From contig CM038465.1 of the NCBI GenBank assembly GCA_021464415.1, positions 82,804,919 to 82,868,918 of the forward strand: 64,000 nucleotides of DNA, written 5' to 3'. A program made the translations under genes and the position numbers. This document shows, in pieces, positions 35,701-48,160 of this stretch (position 1 is the stretch's first letter; the number at the start of each line of letters is the position of its first letter). Origin of the DNA: Lonicera japonica. Lineage: Eukaryota > Streptophyta > Magnoliopsida > Dipsacales > Caprifoliaceae. The notes below the pieces were generated by a model. The model was not told the origin of the DNA and did no database searches. It worked only from the letters and a program-made list of their open reading frames with translations.

Positions 35701-36933
35701 ATTTTCTATATACTATTTTAACGAAAAATATGCATTTGTTTGCTTCTCTATCTCATCATGTACACGCAATGACACACCTACAATTTTTTAGATCAAAATT
35801 AAAAAAATATAATTATGGATAATAATGTATAAATCACTGGTTTAGAATTCCTACACTCCGGGCAAGGATTTAAATTTAGTAAGGATATATTCTTATTTGA
35901 TAGTGGATTTGGTAAATCATAAAATGTTGGAATTTTAAAATATCGTGTTTAATTATAAAGTTTGAATTTGATCTATTTCTTTTCTATTATTGGTTCCTAA
36001 AACTTTTTCTCTCCAACTAAAATACATAAATAGATAAGAATCTTACTTAAACTCAATTTATACTATTGTATTTTAAAAATTTCTATTTTTTTAAAAAAAA
36101 CACCTAAATTGAAAATCATAAGATTTTAAAATCACAGATTTCCGAATCATATGATTTAAAAATTTTAGAAAAATAACACAACCTAATGGATTATATCCAC
36201 CGGTTCGAACTATTAGAACAAGAGTTATTATACAGATAACTACTTAAATAATATGTCAATAATTTATAAGGAGTGTAAAACAAATAAAAGATGCACAAAT
36301 GGTAAAGCAGGACCTCAAGTATACAAAAACAACTTGAACAACCACTTATAACAACAAAAGTTATAACCTCGTTACAAGTAAAGAATTCAATTCGAGATCT
36401 CCTTATTTTGAATTTTTTTTGATCAAGTGATTAAATTATAAGTAATTTAATTTCTTAATTTTAAGTACGTATTAAACTAGTCTTCTCACTTAATATATAG
36501 TAGTAATATACGCAAGGAAAGGCTTGCATTTTACTTACTAAATTCTTAGAATTAGCTACCAACGATTTAATCTGAAGTTTTAAGGCTGCGGAATTTTAGA
36601 AGTTTAATCTAAAATTATTCGTATCAACTGCATTTAAATTTTAATTTTGCTTGAAACGATATGATTATATTGTCATGTAATATTTGTCACGAGAAAACAA
36701 CTAATCCTGCCTACCGTTTCTAGTTGAGTTTTCAATATATATATATAAGTTGAATTAAAGAGGAAAAACTAAAAAACAAAGTATAAAATAAAAAAATTGC
36801 TGGTCGGCATGCTTGTATGTGCAAACACGAGTTTTACATTAATTATTGTTGTTAAGCTATTGGTTTGTCAATTTCACTATTTTAAAGATGTTGACAATAA
36901 TTTTGTTTTTAAAAATAATCAATGATTAATTAA
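35701..36933. other. Intergenic
   Basis: No supported gene. Confidence 0.4.
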
Positions 36934-38078
36934 GGGTGGTGCTATTTCCACCCCACAAACTACTTGCTTCCACTCCCACAAAAAAAAAAGTTCTAAACTC
37001 CTATTTCCACCCCACTCAATTAATCATTTTCAACCAACTAATTACTCATTAACATTAATTACTATTCATCATCATCTTCATCTTGTTCTTCTTGTTCTTC
37101 TTGTTCTTCTTCCTCTTCATCTTCCTCTTCTTCTTCTTCTTCTTCTTCTCTATGATTTTTATTCAATGGTTAATAATTAACAAAAATTCAGATCTAATTA
37201 ACACATTCTATCTCATTCAATTCATTTCAAAAGCCAACAAAAATTCAAAAGTAACTCACAAAAACACACAAAAATAAACCTTAAGTTGTAGAGAATGGTA
37301 GAGAATAGCAAATCAAGGATTATCAAAGTAGAAAAATCTAATGAAAGAAAGATATGTTTGTTTTTATTATGTTTAATGTTTATTTTCTTTAGTTAATATC
37401 AAAAAAAAATTTGTACAAACAAAACGAATTAGAGCATTAGAACAGGTTACCTCGATTACGGGAAACCGAAATTTAAGCACTTATTCGGTTTTCGGTGACC
37501 GAATGTGTAATTTGATTATATTTCAGACAACTTCGGTCCTAGGAGACCGAGCAATTTGATGAATTTCGGTCCTATGAAACCAAAATTATTCAAAATACTC
37601 GGTTGTTAAAGACCGATGTAAGGTCCCGAGAGCTAAAAATATAGTCCAGAATACTTCGGTTGTGAGGGATCGAGGAAGTGGATGAACCTCGGTCATAGAG
37701 AACCGAAATTGTTCTCAATACTTGATTTTTAGAGGGCGATGTAAGGTCCCGAGAGCTAAAATATGATACAAGGAGGCCACGGTTGTAAGGGACCAATGAG
37801 TAGATGGATGCAAAAATTTAAAAACCATTGTTGAGAAGAAGAAGAAGAAGAAGAAGAAGAAGAAGAGAAGGAAGAAGAAGAAGAAGAGAAGGAAGAAGAA
37901 TTAATGATTTATTATAATTAGTTTGTGTTGCATTAAGGGTTAAATGAATGTAAAATTTTAGAAACCATTGTTGAGAAGAAGAAGAAGAAGAAGAAGAAGA
38001 AGACTTAATGATTAATTATAATTAGTTTGTGTTGCATTAAGGGTTAAATGAATGTAAAATTTTAGAAACCATTGTTGA

Positions 38079-38121
<43 letters not shown>

Positions 38122-38309
38122 GAGGAGGAGGAGGAGGAGGAGGATTAATGATTAATGGTTAAATATAATTAATCATTAATCTATGTATATTAAAATGGGA
38201 GTGGTAAAGGAAGTAGTGGGAGTGTTAATGAGTAAAAGAGAGTTGGTGGGAGTGGTAGTGAGAGTGGGAGTGAAAGCAAGTAATTTGTGGGGTGGAAATA
38301 GCACTACCC
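36934..38309. mobile_element. Long-TIR element, family D (1.38 kb), 8-bp target duplication
   Basis: Ends GGGTGGTGCTATTTCCACCC and GGGTAGTGCTATTTCCACCC (complement) stay similar for about 46 bp. They are flanked by TTAATTAA on both sides (36926-36933, 38310-38317). The interior holds a (CTT)n block (37079-37150), several CGGTTNNN..ACCGA palindromes (37480-37800), and three tandem units ending in (GAA)n (37807-38130). No transposase ORF. TIR length and GGG..CCC ends suggest a Mutator-like non-autonomous element; the 8-bp duplication also fits hAT. Confidence 0.75.
37807..38145. repeat. Three tandem units with (GAA)n tails
   Basis: The motif AAAATTTTAGAAACCATTGTTGAG followed by (GAA)n recurs at about 37812, 37952 and 38055. 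The spacers share TTAATTATAATTAGTTTGTG and TTGCATTAAGGGTTAAATGA. The last tail ends in (GGA)n. Confidence 0.8.
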
Positions 38310-38367
38310 TTAATTAATCTTGGTATTGGTTCCTTAACTTTAAAGAAGGGGATTTCATTTCAACATG

Positions 38368-38397
38368 TCGTCTCTCTCTCTCTCTCTCTCTCTCTCC
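38368..38397. repeat. (CT)n microsatellite
   Basis: About 14 CT dinucleotides in intergenic DNA. Confidence 0.85.
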
Positions 38398-39510
38398 AGA
38401 GGGGTCAAAGACGTACCATTATTTAGTTCCTATTATGTGAGTATATATATATAATTCCTGTTTTAAATTGAGGGAAGAAAATCCCCATTTATTGATTGTG
38501 TTTCTTGTTCTTTGTCTCGTGAATGGGATGGCTTTTGGTCTAGGTTCAAATGATCAAAAAATTATTATTCTCAGCTCATTCATCTATCCTCCTTATTCAT
38601 ATCGTATAAATATATAGTATCGAAAATAAAATTTATTCTTTTGAAGTCAATATATATCTTGCCTGAATACAACACTCTTTTGAGCTCGTGTAACAAAAAA
38701 TACAATCTTTCGCATTTTACCAAAACAATTATCAAGCAAAGTGTTATGGTCTGCACACAATCCATATATAATACTAGTCGTTTACTAGATGCAATTCATT
38801 TGTTACATTCTAAAAAGAACTTGAGATATTTCAAAAAGAAAACAGAATTTATACACCTATGTTGCAGCGTTGCCAACAGTATCAATTCCTGTAAAGTCCG
38901 ATCTCTCGCTATCTTTTCAATCATGCATTGACAAATTTACAGAAGAAGTGTCGCTGTATATACGAATTAAAAAATAGCAAACAAATATTTCAAATTAAAA
39001 TTTTACATACAAGTACACAAAAAATAAATGCACCATTAAACTACACTAATTACACACAGACAAGCAGAAAACGGCCTGCAAAATGGTATCATGAAGGTGA
39101 CACAAATTATCAGTGAAAAAACTTTCGGTGAATGCTCTTTATATATATATTCTTACCTAACGTACATATATGAATGAAATAATTTTGCTAAAAAGTCTTA
39201 GGTTAACTAGTTACCTATATTTTGTTGGCTCACGCATGCACGAGCCGTCTGTTTCATTAATTAATTAATTTAATTTATTTTTTTAAAAACAAAAATCTTT
39301 TTGTTTTAAGAAAAAGGGAACTTTGAGTGGGACGTTTAATTGTCATGTATGTACGTGCATAAAAAATTAGTTTGAAAGTAAGTAGTAGTACATTTCTTGT
39401 GCCCAAGTTAGCTATAGGGGTCATTTTTATCTAAGATTAATATTTGAGGATTAGGTTTATTGGTTTATATGACACATGGTGGGCTAGTGTGAATGGCCGG
39501 CTATTTCAAC
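38398..39510. other. Intergenic
   Basis: No supported gene. Short frames on both strands near 38580-39116 have no family features. Confidence 0.4.
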
Positions 39511-39513
39511 TAA

Positions 39514-40034
39514 GAGCATCTTCAATAGGCATGTGTAAATTATATCATATAGGATTTGTGTAAAATTTACACATTGTGTATAATTTTTGGTGCTTCAATG
39601 GTATTGTATAAAATATGCCACATCATCTTTTGTATAAAATGGGTGTGTATTTCACACATCCACCTCATCATTTTCTTTCTCCAATTTTTTACAAAAACTT
39701 CAAAATAACATAATTAAAAATTAAAAATATATTTTGGAATAAAACTTGCATATTTGAATATACTCATCAAGATCTTTAAATCAATACACGCTTTAACTAT
39801 TTAATTATAAATAAAAAATATTTATAAAAAATGTTAAATATTATATATTTCATGTGTTTTCATATAATTGGTGCATCATAATTTTACACAAGATTATAAG
39901 TATGAACCATTGGAGTAAAAATGAAATTATGTATAATTTATGTGTAAAACAACTTTTTATCAACCAAATGTCAATTATTTATTAATACACATATTTTTAC
40001 ACATCAATTTTATATATTATTATTGGAGATGCTC
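39514..40034. mobile_element. GAGCATCTTC MITE, family B copy 2
   Basis: Ends GAGCATCTTCAATAGGC and GAGCATCTCCAATAATA (complement), flanked by TAA (39511-39513 and 40035-40037). Collinear with the element at 20059: shared CATATAGGATTTGTGTAAAA-type start and CCACATCATC. Confidence 0.75.
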
Positions 40035-40047
40035 TAAAGCTGAGGTT

Positions 40048-40071
40048 TTTTTTTTTTTTTTTTGAACAAAT
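40048..40071 (-). mobile_element. Minimal retro-insertion (poly-T block) with 16-bp target duplication
   Basis: A T-run followed by GAACAAAT lies between two copies of CTCTAAAGCTGAGGTT (40032-40047 and 40072-40087). This is the structure left by a severely truncated poly(A) retroposon inserted on the minus strand at the edge of the MITE. Confidence 0.6.
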
Positions 40072-40087
40072 CTCTAAAGCTGAGGTT

Positions 40088-40444
40088 GCGGTGGGTAATT
40101 TGGATATGAAAGCAATTAAAGAAAGGGTTGAAGAAGAGTGTCAAGTGGCTTCTTATTTGTGATACCTTCTCCATGGTTCGGGAAAAAGGAAAAGAATTAA
40201 TGCATATTTTACTTTAAAAAAGACGTTCACTTTTACCCTCTATCAAGATTGCTAGCTGTCTTGGCTGCTTCTTCAATTTAGCATTTCTTTTTGTCTCTTA
40301 ATTAATTAGTTTCCTGCACATACATACACGAATTTCTCTTAATTGCACTACTTGTTCAGCACCGTCTTTTTTTCTCTTACTTACTTTCAAATTGTAATAA
40401 TAAATTTATTTTTTATAATAAAAGTAATTTTCACTTATGCCGAT
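40088..40444. other. Intergenic
   Basis: Nothing recognised. Confidence 0.4.
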
Positions 40445-40452
40445 TTAAATTA

Positions 40453-41667
40453 GGGTGTTCTTAAATGCACCCACAAAATCAGTTTTCTCACCTCAGTGTG
40501 AGAATACTTTCTTCTCACCCCATCAAATCTTTAAAAAATCTTGCACTTCACCCCAGCAGTGGGGTGAGTTTACTGAAATAATATAGGGACGATAAAATTT
40601 CGTCGCTAAAAGTAAAAATATTAAATAATATTAAATTTTTCATTAAGATAAAACATAATAATAAAATTTACATCGTTCTTAATATTTTTTATTAAAAATT
40701 TCATCTAAATAGTACCTCCGAGATACAAAATATTAATTGTCATAAATAAGTTTTAGTAATTATATGATATTTTATATAATCTTTTCTTAAATGTTTATTA
40801 TTCATATTTCAAATTTATTTACAAATTTTATTTGTATCTTTATTAAATAAGTAAATATAATACTTAATTCACTATTTCAAAAATATTAAAAGATCAATTT
40901 GTTGTTTGAAAACATATGTTATCTTTTGTGAAAATGGAAAAAATTAATTGGAAAAATAAAATAGTTTTCATAAAAATAAATCATTTATTAACATATTTTG
41001 TTACTTTCGATTTCTATGATATTTAATTTTTGGAAATTCAAGAAAACGATTTCTTTACAAAATATTAAAATGATAAAGATTTTCTCACCAAACTATTTCT
41101 TTTTTCAATATTTTTTTACAATTAATTTTAAGAAATTAAATATTGAAACAATAAAAACACAACATACAATACATATTTTATATATATATATATTTATGAC
41201 ATATTAGACACGCGTTAACACTACATTTCTTTAACTTTAACATTAGATAACTTAACATGAGTTTTATTGAATTTTGCTTGCATGCATGCTCAAATAAAAA
41301 TATTGAATAAATTAAGAAAAATATCATTGAAAATGTTATTGTGCCGGTGCAAATAAAAATAAAAATAAAAGTCTAGTAATCTATATAAAATTATGAGAAT
41401 ACTTATTATAAGCATATATTTATGAGATGTATGTAATTAAGTGAAAATAATAGATGTTTGTTTGTTGGAAATAATATAATTTTTTATTAATTTTTAATTT
41501 TTAAAACTTTAAATGGGTGAAAAGATAAATTAGTGGCGATTTTTTCAAAGTATAGAAAGCGGGGTGAGAAGAAAGGGTTTTACGCTATTTTTTAGGTTAA
41601 GATTAACGTAACTTTGACTTTTAGTGGGGTGAGAAGACGGATTATGTGGGTGCATTTAAGAACACCC
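40453..41667 (+). mobile_element. Long-TIR non-autonomous element, family C copy 2 (1.2 kb)
   Basis: Ends GGGTGTTCTTAAATGCACCC are identical on both sides, and similarity continues through CACAAAATCAGTTTTCTCACC (about 45 bp). A perfect 8-bp duplication TTAAATTA flanks it (40445-40452 and 41668-41675). No ORF. Same family as 24146, inverted. Confidence 0.8.
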
Positions 41668-41675
41668 TTAAATTA

Positions 41676-43019
41676 TTGTTGTTAAATGTTGGATGTTTAT
41701 TGTCGATTGCAAATAAAATTTAAAAAAGAATTTGAGTAAAGCAAGTCAAACTCTGCGGTTCATGTCATCTCCTCTATGTCATCAAAAGGCATCCCATAAC
41801 AAATTGGTATACAATTGCGCGCATTGTTTTAATCATAAAGGGTGTCTACGATGGATCGAATTTGAAAGTCTCAAATTTAAGTTTGACTAATTACATTTTC
41901 ATCGTTAACATTATGAATTTGCTCAATTCAAATTAATTTGGGTAAAATCTTCGTCATAATACATCAAATAGACTTTGGGCATTTATACTAATTCTCGTAA
42001 AACTGAGCAACGTACAAAATAATAATAAAAATAATAATAATAATAAAAAATAGATAAACAAACATTCACTGAGTTAAACCACAAGCAAGCAAGTACATAT
42101 ATAACATGCCAAAGCAATATCACCCACCCTAACATGTGTAAGTAATAATGGGTGGGTTTTAATTTGTGTAGCAGGAAGTATTACATATCAAAATTTAAGG
42201 CGTTAAAAGAGGGCAAAGAGGTGAACAAGCTAATAAGTAACTTAAAGCCCTCAATCTCCAACTTAATCGGATAAATTAGCATTCACTCTAACGTGTATAT
42301 ATATATATATATATGCCCCCCTCTTCTTTTTCTTGGAGTACATTTCAAGTGTATATATATGTATACATGTAAATCTCCACTTTGGCTTCTTGGCTTTTAA
42401 TAAGTACTATATGGTATATATAGATAGGATAAATCATATCAGTCAGTGTATTTTAAGATATATTAACGAAAAAATGTAAACTTTGAAGTCTGCATGTACG
42501 TTTGGAGTTTGACTAGACTTTGAAGGCCGTTTAAAAGTTGTCACTATATTTTGAAGCGATTTATACTGAGTTGGTTTCTTCTTTTTTTTTTTTTTTCAGT
42601 GTGGGAGATCGAAATTTGATGCTAGTGTAGAGTTTCATAAAATTTAATCACTTGAACTAAGGTCCAGAGCTTGCATTGTAAATTATCTTATTAATTATTG
42701 TAAGCCCATTCGTAATTAGACGTACGTTATATATATCTTATTTTTTTGGAATAGTTGAATTTAAAATTATTATTTTTCATATATAAATTTTCAACCAAAC
42801 TCTTATTTTTTTGATACAAAAGCGATATATAATTTCACACTATATATATATATTTTATACAATAGAATAATTTAACTATGAATTCACAATCATCACAGTA
42901 AAAATGAACATAAAACCATTATAATAAAGATGACTGATAAAAATATTAACATTTGGATCGATTTATGCATATATGCAGGTGGAAGTGAAAACAAATAATT
43001 AATAGAAATATCATTATTC
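41676..43019. other. Intergenic
   Basis: (AT)n tracts near 42296-42314 and 42841-42850; no supported gene. Confidence 0.4.
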
Positions 43020-43790
43020 TTGTACGTACGTAGTAACTAGAGTCTAGCTTCTGTTTTCAACAGCGCGCGCATCACGTACGTGTAAAGTTGAATGTGAGTA
43101 AAAGATGGTTGTAGTACGTACGTGGGTTTGTTACAATTTGGGATTTTATTGAATTGAAAGGGAGGGGACTGGGGACTGGGGACTGGGGAGGGGGTTGGTT
43201 TATTTCCAGATAACTTCAAGAAAAGTGTAGGAATGAGAGCGATCGAGTTTGTTAAAGGGATCGAGAGGAGGGGGTCCTCATCGATCTTTAATTTTGGTCG
43301 TGGCTTTGGAGACAGGTGTGGGTCGTTCCCTGTATGAGGTGCACGGCTCTTTTTTTTTTTTTTTTTTCCACCAGTAGCGCTAGCTAGCCAGGTGCTTTGT
43401 CAGCAATGTTAAAGATGTGCGTATGTGGCATATCCGGTTGCCACGTCAGCAAGTAACAGAGAGGGATCGATATATCATATCGGAGCTAGGCTAGCAAAAT
43501 TAAACTAGGTAAGAATTAATACAACTAGTCAACAAATAAAACGTGACGGCCGCGGCACGGCCGTGATCGAGTTTAGTTAGAAGGATTTGTATCATCATGC
43601 ATGTTTGTAATGTGATCGAAATATATATTGGGTTGGGGGTTAATAATATTCTTTTGGCGAAACCAACACACAGCCACGAACACTTTTGTCCCTCTCTCAA
43701 CCTTTTCGGTACGTCAACAGCCAAGGAAATTTTTAATTTTGAGAAGAAAATAATAATTTTGGTGATAATAATGCGGAGCCACACTAATAG
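43020..43790. promoter_or_regulatory. GC-richer island with clustered ACGT motifs
   Basis: Contains CACGTACGTG (43074), TACGTACGTG (43116), GGGACTG in four tandem copies (43164-43192), TGCCACGTCAGC (43439) and a perfect GC-rich inverted repeat ACGGCCG..CGGCCGT (43546-43564). Short ORFs on both strands show no protein-family features. May be a distal promoter or a non-coding transcript. Inference only. Confidence 0.3.
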
Positions 43791-45253
43791 ATACCTATAT
43801 TTATAGATATATATATATAATATATCACTTGCTATGTTGATTGTCCGAAATTAAGAGATTTTAAGAAAATACAGGTAGGTTTTAGTTTTTTAGGACAAAA
43901 TTAAATACTTCTCTAATATTTTTTCGGACAAATTAAATAAATTATGCTAGCGACACTTTACGCCGTATATAGTTGATATTAAATAGCTCTAACTATATAT
44001 AAGACTCCATCGTATTTTATAAGACTTAACTATATATAAAATATAATGATTAGACTAAATATAGCACCTCGTGATACATAATATGCTATTTCTCTTTTTC
44101 TTTATATATATATATATTTTAAAGACGGTAGCTAGCTAGATATCTCTTGAAACTTATTAAATTAAATGAAAACTAATTATTCGAAGACTTCCTCAGTTAC
44201 GTGGAAATGAATGTCCTTCCTTGACCCTTAGCTGAGAGTAGAAATTGAGCTTTAGGAGAAATTGGGACCAGTAAATTAATATCTGTTAGTTTGATGACAA
44301 TTATATTGAATTAAGGAAGTGATAAAACGTAAAAAATATGAGTTTCATTCCTTATTCTTCATGTCGCGCGGGATTTGAAAGAATCTAGCTTCTATCTTTA
44401 ACGTACAATTAGTATTAAAAACTTACTGATTGATCACTTAATTAATCAATCAAAACTATGGACTATTATATTGGTCACATACTCAAATGATTAATTGTGG
44501 GGATCCATGTTGCTTAACGCATTCTCTTTCCTTCAATTCGTATATATGTCGAGTCGGATAGATTAATTGTAGGCACAAGCCTCCGCACGTGATGTTGTAT
44601 TTGGCTTAGTGTTGAGAATTGATCGAATGAGTATGATTCAAGCCCCACCCTTATCTCCATATCTATTAATTAATATTTTTTTTTATCCTTCTTGTTTTAA
44701 CTTCAATGTGCGTAATCCACAAATAAACACTCATAAATACTAAAATACATATATAGAGAGAGCATTCTTCTGACCCAAATTTATGACACGTTTAAAAATG
44801 AACACAGAGAATTGATTTTAATGTAAATGAAATGTGTTTTCCTAGTTGGTTGGAGGTGTATACTTGTATATATATATGAGATAAAAATCAATTAAATCAG
44901 CATAATGTATGTGCAAGAACATTGTCTTATATGTTCCTTATAAACCAATATGTCCCTTAAATTTTATAAAAATGTCAAACATAACTTAAAAGTTCGACGT
45001 CCTTTTTTAAGATGTCATGAGTTTATCCCTTTTATATTTTTAATAAGAAATAATTCATTTACTAATCTTATAAGTATAGTCTAAGAAATAGTTAGACAAT
45101 TTTTAATAAAATCTTTAAAATTGAGAATTTTTTACGTATATAAATTTAAAACAATAAGAACTAGGTAGTTTTAAAACTTGTGAAAAATGGCCTTGCAGAA
45201 GAGGACTTTCTCGAAACGAAACAAAAATCCTCAAGGCTAGCTCATATCCGCTT
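43791..45253. other. Intergenic
   Basis: No supported gene or clear TIR element. Confidence 0.4.
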
Positions 45254-45256
45254 AAG

Positions 45257-45738
45257 ACCATCTTCAGTGTAAAGTATAGTGTAAAAATGTGTATTTAGTC
45301 TATTAGTAAATAAGAACCGCACCGGGAGAAAGCTAATTTTACCTTGCATGACATTTGAAATGTCGTGGCAATTTTTTTTCTCCCCCATGACACATGTTGT
45401 GTCGTTTGAGAGTATGCATTTCCACGACACATCATGCGTCATTGCATGTATTAGTTTTTTTTTTCTTCTTCCATTTTACAATTACCAATCATACAATTAC
45501 AATTAACTCTCTCACGATATATGATGTATTGTGAGAGACACCACACGACACATCATGTATCATGAGAATGGTATTTTTCTGCCACGACAGATCATAAATT
45601 GTCTAAACTATTTTGTCGACTGCTAGTTTTACGTTTGCTTTACACTTTTTCATCCCCTATACTCCTTTTCTACTACTAATAAGCCATTTCAAAGTGCAAA
45701 ATTAACTTTTTATAGTACCCACCGTAGATGATGTAGGA
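45257..45738. mobile_element. MITE with internal CACGACACATCATG repeats
   Basis: The end ACCATCTTCAGTGTAAAGTATA pairs imperfectly with the complement of the right end, CATCATCTACGGTGGGTACTATA. Inside, CACGACAYATCATG-type repeats recur on both strands at about 45369-45446 and 45530-45610. No ORF with protein features. Confidence 0.45.
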
Positions 45739-47033
45739 GAAAAGTTACATAGAGGCCAGGCCGTATGCAACATGTGTGAGTTACGTTGGACAAAACAATG
45801 CAAAGTGTACGTAATTTAATTTGGACGGTCGATTAAGTTACAAGATCAAACGTGGGTTAATTAATAGATAGATATCTGTGCGATCAAGAACATATTAAAG
45901 TTATGATTGACTGAAGATAGGACGACGAGTTTTTGGTCTAAGTAGGGTAGTTATACAACTTATTTAGGTAAATAGGATATTTTTTGACATATTAAGGGAA
46001 ATGGGGTATAACATAAAAACGTGAGTGGGACTGTCGGTTTTAAAAATAAAAACGTTGTTGCCACTGATGATTTAAAAAAACCCACGTAAAATCGCTAGTA
46101 GCAGTAGCGATTTTACATGTAAAAACGCCACTGGCGATTTTACCAAATTTTTATTTTTTAAATTTTTTAAAAAAATTATAATTTTTTTTGGTTTTTCCAT
46201 ATCTTAGCATTACATAAATTTTATAAAATTTGCTTGCTTGGTTTTTTTTAACTCTTTGCATTTTTTTAAATTTGTTTGCTTTATTAAAATTTGAATTTTT
46301 CGTTTAAAGTTATGGCATTTAAATTACAAATAAAATTATTAGTGAGTGAGTCAGAATGATAAAATTTACAAAGAGACATAACTTACCATTTGACATCTTT
46401 ATCTTAGTCATCATAAATCATCAAAGAGACATAAGTTCTGGTCTTTAAATTTATAGCAAAAATAAAAAAATAAAAAATTGTATGAATAAAATAAGCATTT
46501 TAAACTTTTTGCACAGTTTATATATAATATAGTACAATATAATATAATATAATATATTATACATGCATATACCAGAGATATTTTATATGAACCGGATCTT
46601 TTAACATCGTTTTCTCATCGCTAAAATATAGCTCAATGTTTTTGACAACAAAAAAACGTCGATAAAATATTGATCGGCATGGAAAATGCACCCCACATAT
46701 TTATATATATGGAAGAGTTTTCAATGGTTACCTTCTCTCTCTACCCATAGATGGGTACTGACATAATTAATGGACATTGATGAGTTGGCATATCCCTTAA
46801 CCTGTTATAGCAGGTTAAGGTGACCGGATCTTTTTTTTTTTTTTTAATTAATCTTTTAGATTCTTTAAAGATTCCATTTGCCAAACAGACTTGGTATAAC
46901 CCAATTCCGGATTAGGATAAGTGCACATGGGTGTTTTAGTCATTTCAGTTTTATAGTTAATTAATGGCATATGTTTATAGGAAATAACACTTCAAAATAG
47001 ATTTGAGTTTGATTTTTCATCTCTATATATCAT
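45739..47033. other. Intergenic and upstream region of the 47.1-kb gene
   Basis: Contains a perfect 12-bp inverted repeat GTAAAATCGCTA/TAGCGATTTTAC with a 7-base loop (46086-46116). No gene. Confidence 0.4.
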
Positions 47034-47149
47034 GTTACATTTTACGTACAACTCTACTTTCTTTGCTTTTTGTTTGTTTTATTTTTTTTGTCTGAGTCTT
47101 TGAGAGAGAAAGAAAAGTAAAATACAGAGCTGCTTCTTCTGCTTCTAAG

Positions 47150-48038
47150 ATGAGATCTGTTGGAGCATCACAGCAAGTTCCAACAAGATCACGTAACTAC
47201 CGGAGAAGATCAAGAGAGATCGTAGACAATGCTCGCCGATATTTTTCCCCTAAAAAGTCTGAGGGATCATCATCATCAAGATTCAAGAATCGAGGCAGAA
47301 CCAGTCGTACGAAGCTTGATCTGTGTTCCTCACACGGTTTTTTGGTAATATTTGTGTATAGTCTGCTTGTTTTTTTTTTTTTTTTTCCTGTATTCGAGAA
47401 TTGCTTAACATGTTTCCCTATTTTAACCAATAATATCTGTACATCTTAAATTATTAGGATTGTGCCAGTAATGGAAATGTTAGTCTAATTGAAGATGACG
47501 ATGTCCCAATACCGCCTTGGACCTTTCTTATTCCAGACCAAGATGGTGATCCAATGACTATAAATATACCATCAGATGTTAACATGAACAATATGCAGAT
47601 TCCAGAACATGTTAGATTTGTAAGTGGATATGTTTTTTAATGTTTGTTCTTACTTTTTCCTTTTATATATATATTTTTATTATCCTATGTTTGATACATA
47701 ATATAATTTTACAAATGTAGGTTAGTGTTGAGAAAGTGTCTACCTTGCTGAGAATGATTGTTGGGTTGCAAAACATACTAGTTTCGAAGATGCTAGAATC
47801 GAGAGATAGGTTGAATGCTTCTAACGTTGTAATACATGAGTTACGACGTCGTATTGTAAGTACCGTTTGATCTGATTATAGGAGTATTTAATGTACTTGG
47901 TTGATTAATAACATAAAACTTATTTTTTATTTGTTTCCTTTGCAGCAAGAATATGAAGGCAATCAAAACAGAAATGGAGATGAGGAAGATGGATTGGTGA
48001 CAAGTGAAGTAGTGCCCGGAGCCGGAGGTGGACGTTGA
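47150..48038 (+). CDS. Uncharacterised four-exon small protein
   Basis: Predicted exons 47150-47344, 47458-47619, 47721-47855 and 47946-48038 are all in phase and encode 194 aa. I recognise no family. The N-terminus (about 1-60) is basic and Arg/Ser-rich (RSRNYRRRSREIVDNARRYF), like nuclear or nucleic-acid-binding segments. The middle is acidic and Pro-rich (DDDVPIPPWTFLIPDQDGDP). Residues about 120-165 form an amphipathic helix likely to coil (VEKVSTLLRMIVGLQNILVS). The tail is acidic, then Gly-rich. A TATATAT box near 47034-47040 sits about 110 bases before the ATG. Clean donors (GTAATA, GTAAGT, GTAAGT) and acceptors support a real gene; function is unknown. Confidence 0.6.
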
Positions 48039-48111
48039 TTATGAAAGATATTTTTATTTATTTGCTGGTGAAATAAAAACTATAATATCATTAATGCATT
48101 GAAGTCTCATG

Positions 48112-48160
48112 TATATATGTATTTTTATTTTTATTTTTATTTTTATTTTTATTTTTATTT
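48112..48160. repeat. (TTTTTA)n tract after the 47.1-kb gene
   Basis: About eight copies of the hexamer TTTTTA in the likely 3' flank. Confidence 0.8.

Noticed and set aside
43500..43806. Overlapping frames on both strands in the GC-rich island
   Set aside because: No recognisable domain; coding potential cannot be separated from chance in GC-richer DNA.
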